Below are positions 6,528 through 14,003 of a stretch of 14,116 bases of DNA, piece after piece. The stretch is from an uncultured Clostridium sp. (GTDB lineage Bacteria > Bacillota > Clostridia > Lachnospirales > Lachnospiraceae). Numbering within the stretch: position 1 is the stretch's first letter; each line of letters starts with the position of its first letter. The stretch is from the NCBI GenBank assembly GCA_937885015.1, contig CALAAS010000021.1, positions 1-14,116 on the forward strand. The letters are read 5' to 3'. The translations under genes were made by a program, and so were the position numbers. The notes beneath the pieces are model-generated. The model was not told the origin of the DNA. It did no database searches and was given only the letters and a program-made list of their open reading frames with translations.

Positions 6528-7769
6528 TCAGTATTTCACTTCCATCCGGCACATCATTTTCTCCAGGGTATTTTCCATCCCCATGCTGCCGCCTTTCAGG
6601 GAAAATTCCTTTCCTGCCATAACTCCATCCAGAATTGTTCCCTGGGCCACTCCCGGCTCCAGAGGCCTTCCCAGTAAAAGGTGATTCGTCCCCGTTACCT
6701 GAAATACATTCTGAGATGTCTCTCCCCCAACCACAGTCAATCGATCAAAGTTTTCACTTCTGCAGATTTTTTCACTGATCCGCCTCACTGCCTCCAGAAT
6801 TTTTCCACTGGTTCCCGGTTTGTAGGAATACCGATCCACAATCGGTGCAACCATCGTATTCTCTCTTGTTAGCCACTCCAGCGTCTCATCAATGCAGTGT
6901 TTCACAACTTTCTCATCGTTTCCCTCTATATAGGAATCCATATCAATTTCAGTCACATGAAGACCTTTTTCTCTACTGAACTCCATCTGTTTCTTCGCAA
7001 TTCCGTAGGCAGAGGCACACACTCCCAGACACCGGATGTCCCTTGCCGGAAAAACCGACTCCTGCCATGGGCCAAACAGATATTCCGCCAATCCATCTGC
7101 AATTCCCAGGGACCCGGTCCAAAACACTCTTGGGTAAACTGGCCGGAGTGTCCGAATCAGTTCCATGGTATCTTCCCGGGTAATGGCATCAAATACCAGG
7201 ATCCGGCATCCTTCCTCCACCCGCCTCGCGGTTTCCTCCAGAATACGGCCTCCCTTGACCGCATCAATATCCACAAGTCCCGTTTTCATCCCGCTGCCAT
7301 TTCCCAAAATCGAAGGAATATAGGATTCTCTGGGCGGCATGACCGGGTCATTGGCATACAGGGATTTGGTAAGAATCTCCCCCTCACAGTACTGATTTCC
7401 ATACAGGGTAAATGTCCCCAAATCTGGCGCATGATCCACCACAAAAACCAGATAATCCGGTTCCGACTCCAAAAGTCCCTTAAGCTCCATGGGATCATTT
7501 CCCCGAAAGCCGGTTCCAATTTTTTTCATCATAAAATCCTTATCCGAATTTCTGAGGCGTTTCATAATATTGAAATGAGTTTCATAGGCAAACTCCGGCC
7601 TAACATTCCGGGATGAAAGATTGACCGATAGAAGGCCACCTTCTTCACGCTTCAGACTCGTATCCCCGGAAACACACAAAGTCACCCTCTGCCCCCTGGC
7701 CGTAAAATAACTGCCAGAATCCGCTGCCCCGGTTAAATCATCTGTAATTTCCGTAAACACAATCCCCAC
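6528..7769 (-). CDS. Four-carbon acid sugar kinase family protein (DUF1537; SBD_N and NBD_C domains)
   Basis: A 413-residue cytoplasmic kinase of the DUF1537 family (OtnK, LtnK, DtnK, OiaK), which phosphorylates tetronates, 3-oxo-tetronates or oxo-isoapionate on a terminal hydroxyl using ATP. Seen: the N-terminal EITDDLTGAADSG (7-19), equal to the family ADDxTGAxD start; MKKIGTGFRGND (81-92) where the family has KKIDSTLRGN; and in the C-terminal nucleotide domain VVGGETS (346-352), LEPGVAQG (370-377) and LKGGSMG (391-397) where the family usually has LKSGNFG. Loss of the DST residues in the substrate domain suggests an altered substrate or reaction. The start is GTG at 7769: it places DDLTGA at the usual distance, with AGGG 6 bases upstream. 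It is the first gene of operon B, about 80 bases from the predicted transcription start. Substrate is inferred only at the level of an acid sugar. Confidence 0.82.
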   Translation of the reverse strand: MGIVFTEITDDLTGAADSGSYFTARGQRVTLCVSGDTSLKREEGGLLSVNLSSRNVRPEFAYETHFNIMKRLRNSDKDFMMKKIGTGFRGNDPMELKGLLESEPDYLVFVVDHAPDLGTFTLYGNQYCEGEILTKSLYANDPVMPPRESYIPSILGNGSGMKTGLVDIDAVKGGRILEETARRVEEGCRILVFDAITREDTMELIRTLRPVYPRVFWTGSLGIADGLAEYLFGPWQESVFPARDIRCLGVCASAYGIAKKQMEFSREKGLHVTEIDMDSYIEGNDEKVVKHCIDETLEWLTRENTMVAPIVDRYSYKPGTSGKILEAVRRISEKICRSENFDRLTVVGGETSQNVFQVTGTNHLLLGRPLEPGVAQGTILDGVMAGKEFSLKGGSMGMENTLEKMMCRMEVKY

Positions 7770-7816
7770 CCTCTTCCCTGATTTTCATCCTTTGTTTTTT
7801 GTCTATTCGAACACGT

Positions 7817-7853
7817 ATTTTTTGTTTATTGTTTGTTTTGTGTTTTTTATGTT
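7817..7853. promoter_or_regulatory. T-rich direct repeats downstream of the operon B promoter, possible DeoR operator
   Basis: On the plus strand TTTGTTT occurs at 7821-7827 and 7832-7838, 11 bases apart (about one helical turn), followed by TTTGTGTTT at 7837-7845. This lies a few bases past the -10 box (7858-7863) in the leader, where a bound repressor would block transcription. Firmicute DeoR-family sites are typically TTTG-type direct repeats. The same 9-mer, TTTGTGTTT, occurs at the deoR promoter (8929-8937). Confidence 0.45.
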
Positions 7854-7857
7854 CCTT

Positions 7858-7886
7858 ATATTACTGTATTTTCTATGCAATGTCAA
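7858..7886 (-). promoter_or_regulatory. Predicted sigma-A promoter of the kinase/aldolase/TRAP operon
   Basis: On the minus strand a perfect TTGACA -35 box (7881-7886) is followed after 17 bases by TAATAT (7858-7863), which matches TATAAT at four of six positions. The predicted start near 7851 leaves a leader of about 80 bases before the GTG at 7769. The whole 7770-8018 gap is AT-rich and otherwise shows no gene. Confidence 0.7.
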
Positions 7887-8018
7887 TAGTATTTTTTATT
7901 TTTTCGCCATTTTTTTCAATACTTTTCACATCTCGTACGTTCGTTCAAACATATATTTTTGTTTCAGGGCAAGCATTTTTTCGCCGCTCTTCTCCCGTTT
8001 TGCGGCTTCTCTCCACAC

Positions 8019-8060
8019 AAAAATCGCCAGAACCGGCAAATACCGATTCTGGCGATTTTT
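8019..8060 (-). terminator. Intrinsic terminator of the deoR gene
   Basis: A perfect 14-bp stem, AAAAATCGCCAGAA / TTCTGGCGATTTTT (8019-8032 with 8047-8060), encloses a 14-base loop that itself can form a CGG/CCG pair. On the minus strand the stem ends in TTTTT, 36 bases after the deoR stop. The structure is symmetric and could also stop plus-strand transcription. It makes deoR a single-gene transcript apart from operon B. Confidence 0.85.
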
Positions 8061-8095
8061 GCATTTCTATTTTATTTTCCAATATCACTTACGGC

Positions 8096-8893
8096 TCATA
8101 CGATTCTGACATCAATTCCGCATTCTTCCAGGTATTTTCTCCAGGCAGGATCAATCCCACCATCCGTAATAATCATATCGATCTCATCCAGCTCCGCAAA
8201 ATGATTGGCCGTAACCACCCCGAATTTACTGGAGTCCACCAAGAGGATTTTTTCTGCCGCTGACTCGATAAACGCCCGTTTATTCAGGCTGCTGTGGGAA
8301 TTGATACACGTAATTCCAAGCGTTTTATGTACGCCGGAAGCGGAAAGAAACACTTTATTGGCCCGAAGCGTCCGAATAAAGCTTTCTGCCTGCGCAGAAG
8401 AAAACGTCTGATCTACCCGATTATAATACCCTCCCGGCATAATCAGATGTATATTGGGATATTTTAAAATTCCTGACATCAGAGCCACATTGCTGCAAAG
8501 CGCTGTAAACGAAAACCCTGTCGGAAAAAAAGCCGCCAGACGCGCTGTGGTTGTCCCATTATCCATAAAAATCCAGTCTTCCGGCTCAATTAAAGAGGCC
8601 GCATATCTGGCAATCTTTTCTTTTTCCTTCATACACTGGGTACTGGCCAGACCAAAATCATAACAATCCGTTTCTTCTGTCTGTCCATTTCCCGCCACGT
8701 GTTCCATGGCAACTGCATATCCGTGTTTTCTCTGAATTGATCCATTCTTTTGAAGTAAATTTAGATCACGCCGAACCGTCATCTCCGAAACCTGCAAAGC
8801 CTCCGCCAGTTCCACCGTTGTAATCCGCTGGCGTTCATTTACAAGATGAATAATTCTTTCGAGCCTCCGCTCCTTATTTTCCAGTCTTCCCAT
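8096..8893 (-). CDS. DeoR/GlpR-family transcriptional regulator
   Basis: A 265-residue regulator of standard DeoR length. Residues 24-45 (ITTVELAEALQVSEMTVRRD) form the winged helix-turn-helix, followed by LNLLQKNGSIQRKHGYAV, a close match to the family DNA-binding signature. The C-terminal sugar-phosphate sensor domain shows FMDNGTTTARLA (109-120), which resembles the phosphosugar-binding DxGTT loop, then SNVALM and LLVDSSKFG. DeoR proteins usually repress sugar catabolic operons and release DNA on binding a phosphorylated intermediate, here plausibly the product of one of the two operon B kinases. The ATG at 8893 has AAGGG 7 bases upstream. The gene lies just upstream of operon B on the same strand with its own terminator. 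A sequence shared between the two promoters fits autoregulation. Confidence 0.93.
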   Translation of the reverse strand: MGRLENKERRLERIIHLVNERQRITTVELAEALQVSEMTVRRDLNLLQKNGSIQRKHGYAVAMEHVAGNGQTEETDCYDFGLASTQCMKEKEKIARYAASLIEPEDWIFMDNGTTTARLAAFFPTGFSFTALCSNVALMSGILKYPNIHLIMPGGYYNRVDQTFSSAQAESFIRTLRANKVFLSASGVHKTLGITCINSHSSLNKRAFIESAAEKILLVDSSKFGVVTANHFAELDEIDMIITDGGIDPAWRKYLEECGIDVRIV

Positions 8894-8913
8894 ATAAAAT
8901 CCCTTGCTTTTGT

Positions 8914-8942
8914 ATCATTGTATAGCAATTTGTGTTTGTCAA
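8914..8942 (-). promoter_or_regulatory. Possible deoR promoter overlapping a TTTGTGTTT operator-like site
   Basis: On the minus strand TTGACA (8937-8942) is followed after 17 bases by AATGAT (8914-8919), a modest -10 box; TACAAT (8917-8922) is a better box but at only 14-base spacing. The plus-strand motif TTTGTGTTTGTC (8929-8940) overlaps the -35 box and repeats the 9-mer found downstream of the operon B promoter. Confidence 0.42.
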
Positions 8943-9026
8943 ATATACATTCTTACAAGTTTAAACATATCAGATTATTGATTGAAAATCAATATTTAAT
9001 TTAAAAAAACAAAAAGTGCAGGAATT

Positions 9027-9995
9027 TTATTTATCCCAGATAGCCCAGGTATTACTCTGCTCAGCAATAGCAGGCATCTCTTCCCGCATCATGCGAATAA
9101 ATCCCTGAACATAAGCAGGATACAGTGCATTTTTGTGACTAACCAGATCCAGTTTCAGCTTTCTCCCCAGATTTTTAATAGGAAACATATAGAGGAAATT
9201 CTTTTTTTCACAGGATATATTATAACGATGGGCTGTCGCCAGCAACATCTTTGGACAAAGTGCTGCACAAATTCCAGAGGCACATAAAAGAATCTGCGTT
9301 TCACTATCGCTTATATTATAAATCACATCCAGTTTCACATTATAATAATCCAGGTATTCCTGTATTGCATGGTTTACTTTTCCCGTTTTAAAACTCTGTG
9401 TAAAAGGAATATGGCTAAAATGATTCAAGTCAATCCCATTTCCCATCTGTCGGATCTCGCTTTCATTAAAGTGCTTATTCAAAAGGCCAGCCGAAATAAC
9501 CAGCATAATCTCATCCGTTACCAGCGTAGAAATCTCAAATTCCGCATGAGGTGTTGTGTTAACTCCGATAAATAAATCCACCTGGCCAGATAGGAGGCGT
9601 CCCTCTAAGATTTGTGTATCCTCCTCTGTAAAAGAAATATTAATATTCGGATACTCCTGATAATATTTCGGCAATACATGGGGAAGAATAATCGGCGCCC
9701 TGGAGGTACTGATTCCCAACGTAAATCTTCCCCTTGTGCCACCCGAAATATCTGCCAGACTACTGTTCATACCAGCTTCCATAATCTGTATATTTTGCAG
9801 GCTATGCATCATAATATTTCCTGCTGGTGTTAGTCTGAGCTTGGGTCTCCGTTCAAATAAAATCACATTGTATTCTTGCTCCAGACGCTTAATATGATCA
9901 CTGGCACACTGCTGGGTAATATGCAGCTTATTGGCCGCCTTTGTTATACTCAGTTCCCTTGCTGCTTCCAAAAAAACTTCAAATCCAATCTTCAT
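9027..9995 (-). CDS. LysR-family transcriptional regulator
   Basis: A 322-residue LysR-type regulator. The N-terminus MKIGFEVFLEAARELSITKA with AANKLHITQQCASDHIKRLE and NVILFERRPKLRLTPAG (about 1-59) is the standard winged helix-turn-helix plus linker helix. The rest is the two-lobed effector domain (GRFTLGISTSRAPIILPHVL, then DLFIGV). The start is ATG at 9995, with GGAG 7 bases upstream; an upstream in-frame Met at 10070 would add 25 residues not seen in the family. The gene lies downstream of the TRAP genes of operon A on the same strand, beyond a hairpin with a U-run, with no clear promoter of its own. It is visibly more AT-rich than the enzyme genes. LysR proteins commonly activate an adjacent operon in response to its substrate, so control of operon A is a reasonable inference. 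Confidence 0.92.
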   Translation of the reverse strand: MKIGFEVFLEAARELSITKAANKLHITQQCASDHIKRLEQEYNVILFERRPKLRLTPAGNIMMHSLQNIQIMEAGMNSSLADISGGTRGRFTLGISTSRAPIILPHVLPKYYQEYPNINISFTEEDTQILEGRLLSGQVDLFIGVNTTPHAEFEISTLVTDEIMLVISAGLLNKHFNESEIRQMGNGIDLNHFSHIPFTQSFKTGKVNHAIQEYLDYYNVKLDVIYNISDSETQILLCASGICAALCPKMLLATAHRYNISCEKKNFLYMFPIKNLGRKLKLDLVSHKNALYPAYVQGFIRMMREEMPAIAEQSNTWAIWDK

Positions 9996-10052
9996 TTTCC
10001 TTCTCCATATAAATACCTGAATCCGATATTTTTTATTCCCCCTCTGATGCAG

Positions 10053-10103
10053 AAAAAGGAGGATGCCCAAAACTCAGCGTTTTCGCAGTCTTGTAACATC
10101 CTC
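10053..10103 (-). terminator. Hairpin with U-run between TRAP dctM and lysR (terminator or attenuator)
   Basis: On the minus strand GAGGATG (10097-10103 complement) pairs with CATCCTC (10059-10065 complement). Inside are a CAAGAC/GTTTTG helix with one G-U pair and a GCG-AAAA-CGC tip. CTTTTT follows at once. It starts about 20 bases after the dctM stop and would end or reduce transcription before lysR. No strong promoter is visible between it and lysR, so partial read-through may feed the regulator gene. Confidence 0.6.
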
Positions 10104-10120
10104 ATCTTTCCCTCTATATT

Positions 10121-11410
10121 TTAAAAGCTGTACCCCATCAGTCTGGGTAGCCAGGTAATAATACCAGGAACGTACGCAAATACAAATAAAAGTAAAATTT
10201 CGGTAAGCAGGAATGGCAATGACCCCTTTACAACCTGTTTAAAATTCAACCCCGAAATCGACACTGCGGTAAACAGATTATACCCAAAGGGCGGTGTAAC
10301 AAACCCTATTACCAGACAAATACAGAATAAAAGTCCTATATGAAGTTCATTACATCCCAATGTAATTCCAACCGGAATCAGGATCGGAGCAAGAATCAAA
10401 GTCGCAGCCACATTATCCATCAGACAGCCGACTATCAAAAGGACCAGCACCAATACCAGCAGGTACATCGCCTGACTTCCGCCTACCAGGTCAATAAATG
10501 CATTGGAAATAACTGTTCCAATCTGCGATTTAGATACAACCCACGAGAACAAAGAAGCCGCTGCAATAATAAAATTAACCATCGTAGAAGTTTTCAAAGA
10601 AGAAATTAAAATCTTAGGAAGATCCCGAACCTTCAACTCCTTCAACGCAAAGCCGAGAATCAGTGCGTACACGATCCCGATAGCCGCAGACTCAGTAGGA
10701 GTAAAAATCCCCCCATAAATTCCCCCAAGAATCAGAACAGGAAGTCCCAGCGCACCAAGTGCTTTCCAAAAAAGCTTCAAACATACTTTCAGCTCAAACT
10801 TCATCGTCTTGGCGTGCTTTAACACCTCCGGATTACGATATGCAAACACTACATTCACAATCGAAAGCGCACCGGCTATGACCAATCCCGGAACCACACC
10901 GCCCACAAACATGGCAGGAATCGAAAGATTCATAGTAACACCATAGATAATCATCGGAATACTTGGCGGAATAATCGGCCCCAAAGCGCCAGCCGCCGCC
11001 ACTAAACCGGCACTTGTATCTTTCGAATACCCGGCCCGCAGCATAGATGGAAGCATAATGGATCCAATGGCTGCAACTGTAGCCGGACCAGAACCCGTCA
11101 GCGCAGCGAAAATCGCACAGCTAAACACGGTTACGATCCCCAGGCCACCCGGAAGCCAGCCAAGGAGGCTCTTGGCCCAATCTGTCAAGCGTTTTGATAT
11201 ACCTCCAAAATCCATTAGATTTCCAACCAGAATGAAAAGCGGAACCGCCAGAAGCGTAAAGGAATTCAATCCATAAATCAATCTCTGCGCTACCACAAGA
11301 GGACTCCCTCCCGTCGTAGCTAAGTATGTCATTCCGGCAGAAAGAATGGAAAATGCCACCGGAACACCCAAAAGCATTAAACCAAATAAAGCAATAAATA
11401 CGATTGTCAT
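10121..11410 (-). CDS. TRAP transporter large permease, DctM family (operon A)
   Basis: A 429-residue polytopic membrane protein of normal DctM length. Family landmarks: AVPLFILVGNLMDFGGISKR, AALTGSGPATVAAIGSIMLP, GALGPIIPPSIPMIIYGV, GGIYGGIFTPTESAAIGIVY, CLMDNVAATLILAPILIP and GFVTPPFGYNLF. It is the sodium-coupled channel of a second TRAP importer. Its sequence differs clearly from the operon B permease (for example GPIIPPSIPMIIY against GILIPPSVPGIMY), so the two transporters are not a recent duplication and likely have different substrates. The ATG at 11410 overlaps the small-permease stop by 4 bases (ATGA), and the nearest AAGGAGG is 13 bases away, which suggests translational coupling. 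Confidence 0.93.
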   Translation of the reverse strand: MTIVFIALFGLMLLGVPVAFSILSAGMTYLATTGGSPLVVAQRLIYGLNSFTLLAVPLFILVGNLMDFGGISKRLTDWAKSLLGWLPGGLGIVTVFSCAIFAALTGSGPATVAAIGSIMLPSMLRAGYSKDTSAGLVAAAGALGPIIPPSIPMIIYGVTMNLSIPAMFVGGVVPGLVIAGALSIVNVVFAYRNPEVLKHAKTMKFELKVCLKLFWKALGALGLPVLILGGIYGGIFTPTESAAIGIVYALILGFALKELKVRDLPKILISSLKTSTMVNFIIAAASLFSWVVSKSQIGTVISNAFIDLVGGSQAMYLLVLVLVLLIVGCLMDNVAATLILAPILIPVGITLGCNELHIGLLFCICLVIGFVTPPFGYNLFTAVSISGLNFKQVVKGSLPFLLTEILLLFVFAYVPGIITWLPRLMGYSF

Positions 11411-11907
11411 AATACCGGTTTATCCTCCTTTCTTTCTGTTGCCGTCACAATGACTGCAATTGCTACAATCGCCTGAAACATCAGCAGCAAGCCGCCCACT
11501 GCTACCGAGGAATTGATGCACCACATCGGAACCGACAGAGCTGTACTAAGGTTATTTCTGGAACTGTAGGCCAACTTGAGGCCCGCGTACACCATAACGG
11601 ATCCATTGAAGAAAATAACCAGTTCAATCAAAATATCTACTACTTTCCGAATTCCGCCATGCAGCAGATCCAAAACCGCCGTTACTGTTGCATGTCCGCT
11701 TCCCTCAATCAGCAGGGACGCTCCCAGCATGTGCATCCAGATGAAGCTAAAACGTGCCAGTTCCTCGCTCCATGACAGGGAGTTATTAAGTACAAACCGG
11801 AAAAACACCTGAGCCACACAGGCCACAATCAGAACTACAAAAACAGCTATTCCTGCATAACTCACAATTTTATTGATGCAATCTGATACTTGCTGCAGTT
11901 TTTTCAT
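11407..11907 (-). CDS. TRAP transporter small permease, DctQ family (operon A)
   Basis: A 166-residue protein with four predicted membrane segments and the DctQ landmark SWSEELARFSFIWMHMLGAS after the first helix; the C-terminus is short and charged (ERKEDKPVL). It links the operon A binding protein to its DctM channel. I use the ATG at 11907, which has AGAAGG at a 7-base spacing. A TTG two codons upstream (11913) is in frame but only one base from that site. It starts 22 bases after the binding-protein gene and overlaps the large-permease start by 4 bases. Confidence 0.9.
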   Translation of the reverse strand: MKKLQQVSDCINKIVSYAGIAVFVVLIVACVAQVFFRFVLNNSLSWSEELARFSFIWMHMLGASLLIEGSGHATVTAVLDLLHGGIRKVVDILIELVIFFNGSVMVYAGLKLAYSSRNNLSTALSVPMWCINSSVAVGGLLLMFQAIVAIAVIVTATERKEDKPVL

Positions 11908-11929
11908 GTCCAAACCTTCTTTCTGGCTT

Positions 11930-13012
11930 TTATTCCATTCCTACCAGACCTTTAAGCTGCTCTACCCATTCTGTACCAATATAGGATTCCATCTCCTCAT
12001 AACAGGGTTTTACAGCTTCCTGGAATTTCTCTGTTTCTACCTCTTCTTCCGAAACAATGGTCATACCCTGACTGGTCAGATCCTCTTCCATTTTTTCTGC
12101 TGTTGTATCATTGTTGTCTCGTGCTGCCTTGGCTGCCTCCACAGCAGCTTCCTTCAGAATCGCCTGATCTTCTTCTGATAACCCCTCCAAAACACTGGTA
12201 GAAATGCAGATCGGCAACGGAGAATAAAACAGGTTTACATTGTCAATATATTTACAGATGTCCGGGAAACCATTGGTATAAAGTACACTTAAAGGTGCAT
12301 CACAGCCATCTACCGTCCCCTGCTGTAAAGCAGTCAGAAGTTCTCCCCACGCCATAGGCGTTGCATTTACCCCAAGAGCCTTATATGCGGAAAGGTAAAT
12401 TTTTGTCTCCATACAACGGATCTTCATTCCCGCCAGATTCTCCGGCGCTTTTACTTCTGTATCCCGCGTACAGAGCTGGCGAAAACCTCCCTCAGAGAAT
12501 GCCAGACAGGTTACTCCCGTTCCCTCCATGTTATCAATCAGAGCCTGACCAAACTCGCCGTCTACAATTTTTCTGGCCTGTGCGAGATCGCTGAAAATAA
12601 ATGGAAGATCCAATGCCCCATTGGCAGGAACATAGGAAGAAACATAGGCGTTTGTCATAACCGCCATATCACACGTTCCTGTCTGCATACCTTCCCACAT
12701 CTCTGGCTCAGAGCCAAGCTGACTGCTGGGATATTCATTTACTACAATCCGTCCTCCCGTCTTTTCTTCTACAACTTCCTTGAAGCGAAGCGCTGTGATA
12801 TGATACGGATCATCTTCATTGGATGCAGTTGTGTAACCAATGCTCAGTGTTACCTCTGCATCTGTCCCGCTCGCTGCAGCTGCTTCATTTCCCGCTTCCC
12901 CTGCCGCCTTTGACTCTGGCAAAGCTGCCTGCTGACCTCCGCAGCCAGCCATACCTAAGACTGTTACAGCCGCCAGCGCCCCCGCAAATAATCGTTTCAT
13001 CTTCATAACCAT
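11930..13012 (-). CDS. TRAP transporter substrate-binding lipoprotein, DctP family (operon A)
   Basis: A 360-residue binding protein. A lipoprotein signal peptide ends at Cys24 (VLGMAGC), followed by an A/E/G-rich linker to about residue 52. The DctP fold follows with PSSQLGSEPEMWEGMQTG (95-112), SEGGFRQLC (173-181) and NLAGMKIRC (192-200). Arg199 is in the position of the conserved carboxylate-binding arginine, so the ligand is probably an organic acid. QQGTVDGCDAPL is the usual downstream signature. The ATG at 13012 has AAGGAGG 4 bases upstream; Met3 is an alternative at a 10-base spacing. It is 24 bases after the DUF6282-like gene and 22 bases before the small permease gene, in one tight operon. 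Confidence 0.93.
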   Translation of the reverse strand: MVMKMKRLFAGALAAVTVLGMAGCGGQQAALPESKAAGEAGNEAAAASGTDAEVTLSIGYTTASNEDDPYHITALRFKEVVEEKTGGRIVVNEYPSSQLGSEPEMWEGMQTGTCDMAVMTNAYVSSYVPANGALDLPFIFSDLAQARKIVDGEFGQALIDNMEGTGVTCLAFSEGGFRQLCTRDTEVKAPENLAGMKIRCMETKIYLSAYKALGVNATPMAWGELLTALQQGTVDGCDAPLSVLYTNGFPDICKYIDNVNLFYSPLPICISTSVLEGLSEEDQAILKEAAVEAAKAARDNNDTTAEKMEEDLTSQGMTIVSEEEVETEKFQEAVKPCYEEMESYIGTEWVEQLKGLVGME

Positions 13013-13036
13013 TTTTCCTCCTTTTTATGTAAATTA

Positions 13037-13906
13037 TTACTGCTGTTCTACTTTTAAGATCCCCCTAGGCACCCTTTGTACCAAATCCCGAAGTTGGTCT
13101 TCAGATAATCCTTCTTCCAAAAGAGATCCAATAAACCGTTTCATTTCCATCGTTGGTGAGGGCATATCCTTCTGCCCACGGTCTGTCGCAATATAAGCTC
13201 TTCTGCTTCCTATCCTCCGTATATCTTCAGCCGTCTTCTTTATAGAAACGCCTCCCAATGCGATATTAAACCAGGTTTTTTCGATATAAACCCCCAAATC
13301 CGCCAGTTCCACCTGCATATCAATATCGACCAATGTTCTTGGAAAATCCGGATGAGTCAGAATCATATTAACCCCTCTATCTCTTCCCTCCCGGCACAAA
13401 AGTATCGATTCCTCCGGACTGATATGGCCAGTCGCTAAAAATGCACCTTTTTCCTTAACCGCATCCAAAATATCATAGACCCGCTCCTGCAGATGTCCCC
13501 GTTCATCCAGAATCGAAATACCGGACCTATCAAAAAAATCACCATCCATATTGCCGAAACGAAGGCTGTTCTCCGAATCCCTTGTGGGCATCCAAATAAT
13601 CTTTGCCCCTGCTTTCAGAGCATTGATTACCGCGTATACATTGAGCCCACCAGCCGGCCAGTTAAGCACTAATCCACCGTACGCTTTAGTCCTGCATCCA
13701 CTGTAGCGGTTAATAAATTCTGCCCGCAATGCTGTGGATTCATAATGACTTTTCAGCATAACTCCCGCCATTCCTGCCGCATCAGCCTCCTGAATCAACT
13801 GAAATCCATCTAATTTTCTTGGAAACACAGAAGGCAGGGAATGGATATGCAAATCATAGGCTCCGACGAGAAGTTCGTCGGCAAGTTCTTCTAGTTTTTT
13901 CCTCAT
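13037..13906 (-). CDS. DUF6282-like metal-dependent hydrolase (amidohydrolase/PHP-like), function unknown
   Basis: A protein of about 289 residues that I place in the DUF6282 family by recall of its AYDLHIHSLPS N-terminus. Metal-hydrolase-like residues, numbered from this start: His20 and His22 in DLHIH, Lys52 and His54 in MLKSHYEST (a lysine where amidohydrolases carry a carboxylated lysine), His161 in ATGHIS, His185 in LTHPDFP, Glu209, and Asp242 in IATDRGQ. This order suggests a one- or two-metal barrel hydrolase, for example of a lactone, amide or cyclic acid; no substrate is established here. I use the ATG at 13906 because GGAG lies 6 bases upstream. The ATG at 13918 gives 293 residues but has AAAGG only 2 bases away. 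It is first in operon A, with a strong promoter, ahead of a TRAP importer whose ligand it may process. Confidence 0.75.
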   Translation of the reverse strand: MRKKLEELADELLVGAYDLHIHSLPSVFPRKLDGFQLIQEADAAGMAGVMLKSHYESTALRAEFINRYSGCRTKAYGGLVLNWPAGGLNVYAVINALKAGAKIIWMPTRDSENSLRFGNMDGDFFDRSGISILDERGHLQERVYDILDAVKEKGAFLATGHISPEESILLCREGRDRGVNMILTHPDFPRTLVDIDMQVELADLGVYIEKTWFNIALGGVSIKKTAEDIRRIGSRRAYIATDRGQKDMPSPTMEMKRFIGSLLEEGLSEDQLRDLVQRVPRGILKVEQQ

Positions 13907-13954
13907 ACTAAGCTCCATCGCCTTTTACTTTTTGCTGCTTACTTCGTTAGTCCC

Positions 13955-13983
13955 ATTATAGGCCACCCTGATTGCCCTGTAAA
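13955..13983 (-). promoter_or_regulatory. Predicted sigma-A promoter of operon A (DUF6282/TRAP)
   Basis: On the minus strand TTTACA (13978-13983) is followed after exactly 17 bases by a perfect TATAAT (13955-13960). The predicted start near 13948 gives a short leader of about 40 bases before the ATG at 13906. This is one of the strongest promoter matches in the window. Confidence 0.75.
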
Positions 13984-14003
13984 ACAAGTATTCACTAAAG
14001 CCA

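Noticed and set aside
829..7769. Sulfoquinovose (sulfoglycolysis) operon, because a PfkB kinase, class I aldolase and DeoR regulator occur together
   Set aside because: The kinase keeps IolC-specific motifs, the aldolase is DhnA-type rather than YihT-like, and there is no sulfoquinovosidase, isomerase or sulfolactaldehyde enzyme.
8976..8994. AT-rich inverted repeat (TATTGATT-gaa-AATCAATA) after lysR as its terminator
   Set aside because: The stem is only 8 A/T-rich pairs and no U-run follows on the minus strand, so it does not meet the usual pattern. It could be an operator, but nothing supports that.
9996..10070. 25-residue N-terminal extension of the LysR protein
   Set aside because: The LysR fold begins at MKIGFEVFLEAA with a good ribosome binding site at 9995. 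The extension overlaps the region after the dctM hairpin and has no family counterpart.
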